Below, in pieces: positions 7,484 to 9,715 of a stretch of DNA of 9,715 nucleotides (the first letter of the stretch is position 1; each line of letters starts with the position of its first letter). The notes under the pieces were generated by a model that did not search any database, was not told the DNA's origin, and saw only the letters and a program-made list of their open reading frames with translations. This DNA comes from Gammaproteobacteria bacterium (GTDB lineage: Bacteria > Pseudomonadota > Gammaproteobacteria > Pseudomonadales > Porticoccaceae), in the NCBI GenBank assembly GCA_006227015.1, contig SBGI01000310.1:1-9715 (forward strand), read 5' to 3'. Position numbers and translations under genes: made by a program.

Positions 7484-8698
7484 TTAGTGAGCGGCCCATT
7501 CGACCTGACTCAGGTCGATGCCGTCTTTATACATATCCCAGAGTGGAGATAATTCCCGTAATTTATTCACGGCTTCTCGCACCCGGTCTATGGCGTAATC
7601 AATTTCTTCAGCCGTCGTAAACCGGCCGATGGAAAAGCGAATGGAGCTATGCGCCAATTCATCATCCAGTCCCAGCGCGCGCAACACGTAAGAGGGTTCA
7701 AGACTTGCCGAAGTGCAGGCAGAACCTGAGGAAACAGCCAAATCCTTGAGCGCCATGATCAGAGACTCGCCCTCTACATAGGCAAAACTGACATTCAGGT
7801 TTCCCGCCACACGCTGCTCCAGAGAACCATTCAGGTGAACAGCCTCCATATCGGATATGCCGTGCCAAAGGCGATTGCGCAACGCCAGAACACGCTGATT
7901 TTCTTCTGCCATCTCGTCTCCGGCAATACGGAAAGCTTCGCCCATACCAACAATTTGATGTGTAGCCAAGGTTCCCGAACGCATACCGCGCTCATGGCCA
8001 CCGCCGTGCATCTGTGCCTCAATCCGGACCCGGGGTTTACGGCGTACATACAAAGCACCGATACCCTTGGGTCCGTATATTTTGTGGGCAGACAGCGACA
8101 TCATGTCCACCTTCATGGTTTCCATGTCTATCGCTACCTTGCCAGCACTCTGGGCGGCGTCAACGTGGAAATAAACCTTGTGCTCACGACAGATTTCGCC
8201 AATTGCTGCAATGTCATTGATGGTGCCAATCTCGTTATTGACGTGCATCAGCGACACCAGCGTAGTGTCTTCACGAATCGCCTCGGCCACAGCTTTTGGC
8301 TGGATCAGCCCTTCGGTGTCCGGGTCGAGATATGTGACTTCATAACCCTCCCGCTCCAACTGGCGGCAGGTATCGAGCACTGCTTTGTGCTCGATTTTGG
8401 AGGTAATGAGGTGCTTGCCTTTTTTCTGATTGAAATGGGCACAGCCCTTGATAGCTAGGTTATCTGCTTCCGTGGCACCAGAAGTCCAGACAATCTCTCT
8501 GGGGTCTGCGTTCAACAGTGCCGCCACCTGCTCCCTCGCCTCTTCAACAGCCGCTTCCGCCTGCCAGCCAAAGGCATGCGAACGAGAGGCCGGATTACCG
8601 AAATTGCCCTCAGTAGTCAGACATTCAGCCATCTTCGCGGCAACCCTAGGGTCAACCGGTGTGGTTGCAGAATAGTCCAGATAGATCGGCAGTTTCAT
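7484..8698 (-). CDS. iscS: Cysteine desulfurase IscS
   Basis: IscS is a homodimeric PLP enzyme converting L-cysteine to alanine and a persulfide, the sulfur source for Fe-S clusters, tRNA thiolation and other thio-cofactors. The 404-residue length is identical to E. coli. Lys206 in SLSAHK is the PLP Schiff-base lysine; His104, Asp180 and Gln183 are the other conserved active-site residues. The persulfide-forming Cys328 lies in [10 protein letters not shown] on the mobile loop, which marks the group I IscS/NifS type rather than SufS. The C-terminal tail [18 protein letters not shown] is the IscU-binding end typical of IscS. An AGGAG ribosome site lies 7 nt before the ATG. The gap after iscR is only 43 bp, shorter than in E. 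coli. Confidence 0.99.
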   Translation of the reverse strand: MKLPIYLDYSATTPVDPRVAAKMAECLTTEGNFGNPASRSHAFGWQAEAAVEEAREQVAALLNADPREIVWTSGATEADNLAIKGCAHFNQKKGKHLITSKIEHKAVLDTCRQLEREGYEVTYLDPDTEGLIQPKAVAEAIREDTTLVSLMHVNNEIGTINDIAAIGEICREHKVYFHVDAAQSAGKVAIDMETMKVDMMSLSAHKIYGPKGIGALYVRRKPRVRIEAQMHGGGHERGMRSGTLATHQIVGMGEAFRIAGDEMAEENQRVLALRNRLWHGISDMEAVHLNGSLEQRVAGNLNVSFAYVEGESLIMALKDLAVSSGSACTSASLEPSYVLRALGLDDELAHSSIRFSIGRFTTAEEIDYAIDRVREAVNKLRELSPLWDMYKDGIDLSQVEWAAH

Positions 8699-8741
8699 TC
8701 AGTTACTCCTGATAGGTTTTCACGATTGACAGAACCCTTTT

Positions 8742-9176
8742 TTACTCCTCACCACTCAACATTACCGGGCGCACTTCCTGTTGCTGTACCAGACTGTCCA
8801 GTGTGATCCCGCTAAGAAAGCGGTGAATCTGCTGACTGAGATCATCCCAAAGGTAATGGGTGAGGCAGACACCACCATTCTGGCAGTTGCCCTTGCCGTT
8901 ACAGCTGGTTGCATCAATCGATTCATTGACAGCATCAATGATCTCAGCAACATTGATAGCTTCGCAGTCCCGGGATAACCGGTAGCCGCCGCCAGGTCCT
9001 CTGACACTGCTCACCAGTTCTTTCTGGCGCAACTTGGCAAATAATTGCTCCAGATAGGACAACGAAATTTCCTGGCGCTGCGATATATCCGCCAAGCTTA
9101 TGGGACCTTCATCACCATGCAGAGCCAAATCCAGCATGGCGGTCACGGCATAACGACCTCGAGTTGTCAGGCGCAT
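8742..9176 (-). CDS. iscR: Fe-S cluster-sensing Rrf2 family repressor IscR
   Basis: IscR is the [2Fe-2S] transcription factor that in E. coli represses its own isc operon when clusters are abundant and, mainly in apo form, controls genes such as suf. The 144-residue protein starts with [18 protein letters not shown] and has a winged helix including [13 protein letters not shown] and [11 protein letters not shown]. Cluster ligands are Cys92, Cys98, Cys104 and His107 in [20 protein letters not shown], exactly the E. coli numbering. That unusual Cys3-His ligation separates it from NsrR and RsrR. It is the first gene of the operon, downstream of a promoter overlapped by an IscR-type site, so autorepression is very likely. 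The ribosome site (GAGAG) is weak. The intact residues predict a functional sensor. Confidence 0.98.
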   Translation of the reverse strand: MRLTTRGRYAVTAMLDLALHGDEGPISLADISQRQEISLSYLEQLFAKLRQKELVSSVRGPGGGYRLSRDCEAINVAEIIDAVNESIDATSCNGKGNCQNGGVCLTHYLWDDLSQQIHRFLSGITLDSLVQQQEVRPVMLSGEE

Positions 9177-9218
9177 AGCGTTGCTCTCACTCGCTCAATT
9201 CACCAAATACATGCTGGG

Positions 9219-9247
9219 ATTATCCAATAACCTACTATTTTAGTCAA
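9219..9247 (-). promoter_or_regulatory. Sigma-70 promoter of the isc operon
   Basis: On the minus strand TTGACT (9247-9242) and GATAAT (9224-9219) match the -35 and -10 consensus at 5 of 6 positions each with the ideal 17-bp spacing. Transcription should start near 9212, leaving a leader of about 36 nt before iscR. AT-rich sequence directly upstream resembles an UP element. The promoter is strong by sequence and is covered by an IscR-type box, as expected for autoregulation. Confidence 0.85.
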
Positions 9248-9251
9248 GTAA
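9227..9251 (-). promoter_or_regulatory. IscR type 1-like operator, promoter-proximal
   Basis: This 25-bp site reads ACTTGACT on one half and AGTAGGTTAT on the other, with an A/T centre. Against the E. coli type 1 consensus as I remember it, about 22 of 25 positions agree. It covers the -35 hexamer and most of the spacer, so bound holo-IscR would block RNA polymerase. Confidence 0.8.
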
Positions 9252-9276
9252 ATAACATACTTTTTTAGTAGGGATT
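9252..9276 (-). promoter_or_regulatory. Second IscR type 1-like operator, distal
   Basis: A second, weaker 25-bp copy directly abuts the first in the same orientation; both read ATAAC, TACT and TTTTAGT at matching offsets on the plus strand. About 18 of 25 positions fit the type 1 consensus. It overlaps the stop codon of trmJ. E. coli also has two type 1 sites upstream of iscR, which supports the call. Confidence 0.6.
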
Positions 9277-9715
9277 AGAACTGTGAATCACCGGGCTTGT
9301 CGGACTTCTCCTGGGTGAGCTGTCGCATTTTATGGGCAAGGTTCTGCATCGCGGTCAACACACCCCGCAAAATGGACAACTCCATCTCATCCAACCGGAT
9401 CCTGCTGTACAGCCTGCGCAGCCTGGCCATGGTCTGACGTGGGTTATCCCGGCTATGGAAACCGATGTCCACCAGCGCTTGCTCAAGGTGCTGAAAATAC
9501 ATTTCCAGATCTTCCGCGCGAGCTGGCGGCACATCCCACTCGTTTAGAGGTGGCAGTTTACCGTCGGCATTTGCGAGGGATGCCATGCGCACTTCGTAAC
9601 AGAGCACCTGTACAGCGGCAGCAAGATTTAAAGAGCTGTATTCCGGATTCGAGGGTATATGCACATGGTAGGTGCACTTGTGCAGCTCCTCATTGGTCAG
9701 CCCCCGATCTTCCCG
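9275..9715 (-). CDS. trmJ: tRNA (cytidine/uridine-2'-O)-methyltransferase TrmJ, C-terminal part
   Basis: TrmJ is a SPOUT-class, SAM-dependent enzyme that 2'-O-methylates nucleotide 32 in several tRNAs. Only the last 146 residues are inside the window; the start lies beyond 9715. The frame is open to the edge and begins REDRGLTNEE, which is SPOUT motif 2. It is followed by the knot motif HIPSNPEYSSLNLAAAVQ, where the SAM-binding loop lies. The C-terminal helical extension with PPARAEDLEMYFQHLEQAL and DNPRQTMARLRRLYSR is typical of gammaproteobacterial TrmJ. trmJ directly upstream of iscR is the E. coli arrangement; in Pseudomonas cysE usually lies between. No terminator separates it from iscR, so some read-through is possible. 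Confidence 0.96.
   Translation of the reverse strand, partial: REDRGLTNEELHKCTYHVHIPSNPEYSSLNLAAAVQVLCYEVRMASLANADGKLPPLNEWDVPPARAEDLEMYFQHLEQALVDIGFHSRDNPRQTMARLRRLYSRIRLDEMELSILRGVLTAMQNLAHKMRQLTQEKSDKPGDSQF

Noticed and set aside
7835..8458. Plus-strand 207-residue open frame inside iscS.
   Set aside because: It lies wholly antisense to a fully conserved gene and shows no domain.

Overview
This window is a chromosomal stretch of a gammaproteobacterium carrying a complete housekeeping iron-sulfur cluster (Isc) operon. Every gene I can support is on the minus strand, so transcription runs from high to low coordinates. The proteins closely resemble E. coli and Pseudomonas Isc components, often with identical catalytic residue numbering. 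The gene order trmJ-iscR-iscS-iscU-iscA-hscB-hscA-fdx-iscX followed by ndk-rlmN is typical of Gammaproteobacteria. The absence of cysE between trmJ and iscR differs from Pseudomonas. A marine or Cellvibrionales-like relative is possible, but I cannot fix the genus by eye.

Layout in the direction of transcription: the C-terminal part of trmJ (9715-9275, cut by the window edge); a 98-bp regulatory region with two adjacent IscR type 1-like boxes and a strong sigma-70 promoter; iscR (9176-8742), iscS (8698-7484), iscU (7466-7074), iscA (7037-6714), hscB (6652-6122), hscA (6105-4237), fdx (4235-3897) and iscX (3882-3682), all closely spaced; a PAS-GGDEF-EAL cyclic-di-GMP gene (3643-1793) only 38 bp after iscX; a 145-bp gap with a possible promoter and a hairpin leader; then ndk (1647-1222) and rlmN (1184-21).

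How the genes work together: IscS removes sulfur from cysteine, IscU is the assembly scaffold, Fdx supplies electrons, IscX tunes IscS, HscA and HscB drive cluster release from IscU, and IscA is an A-type carrier. IscR, itself a [2Fe-2S] protein, would repress the operon when clusters are plentiful. RlmN, downstream, is a [4Fe-4S] radical-SAM enzyme and so a client of the pathway.

Most of the window is a conserved core region and I see no clearly new defence, mobile or biosynthetic system. The least ordinary feature is the c-di-GMP turnover gene placed as if it were the last gene of the isc transcription unit. Next come the tandem IscR boxes reaching into the trmJ stop codon and the hairpin in the ndk leader. 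No tRNA, rRNA, IS element, CRISPR array or convincing intrinsic terminator was seen.
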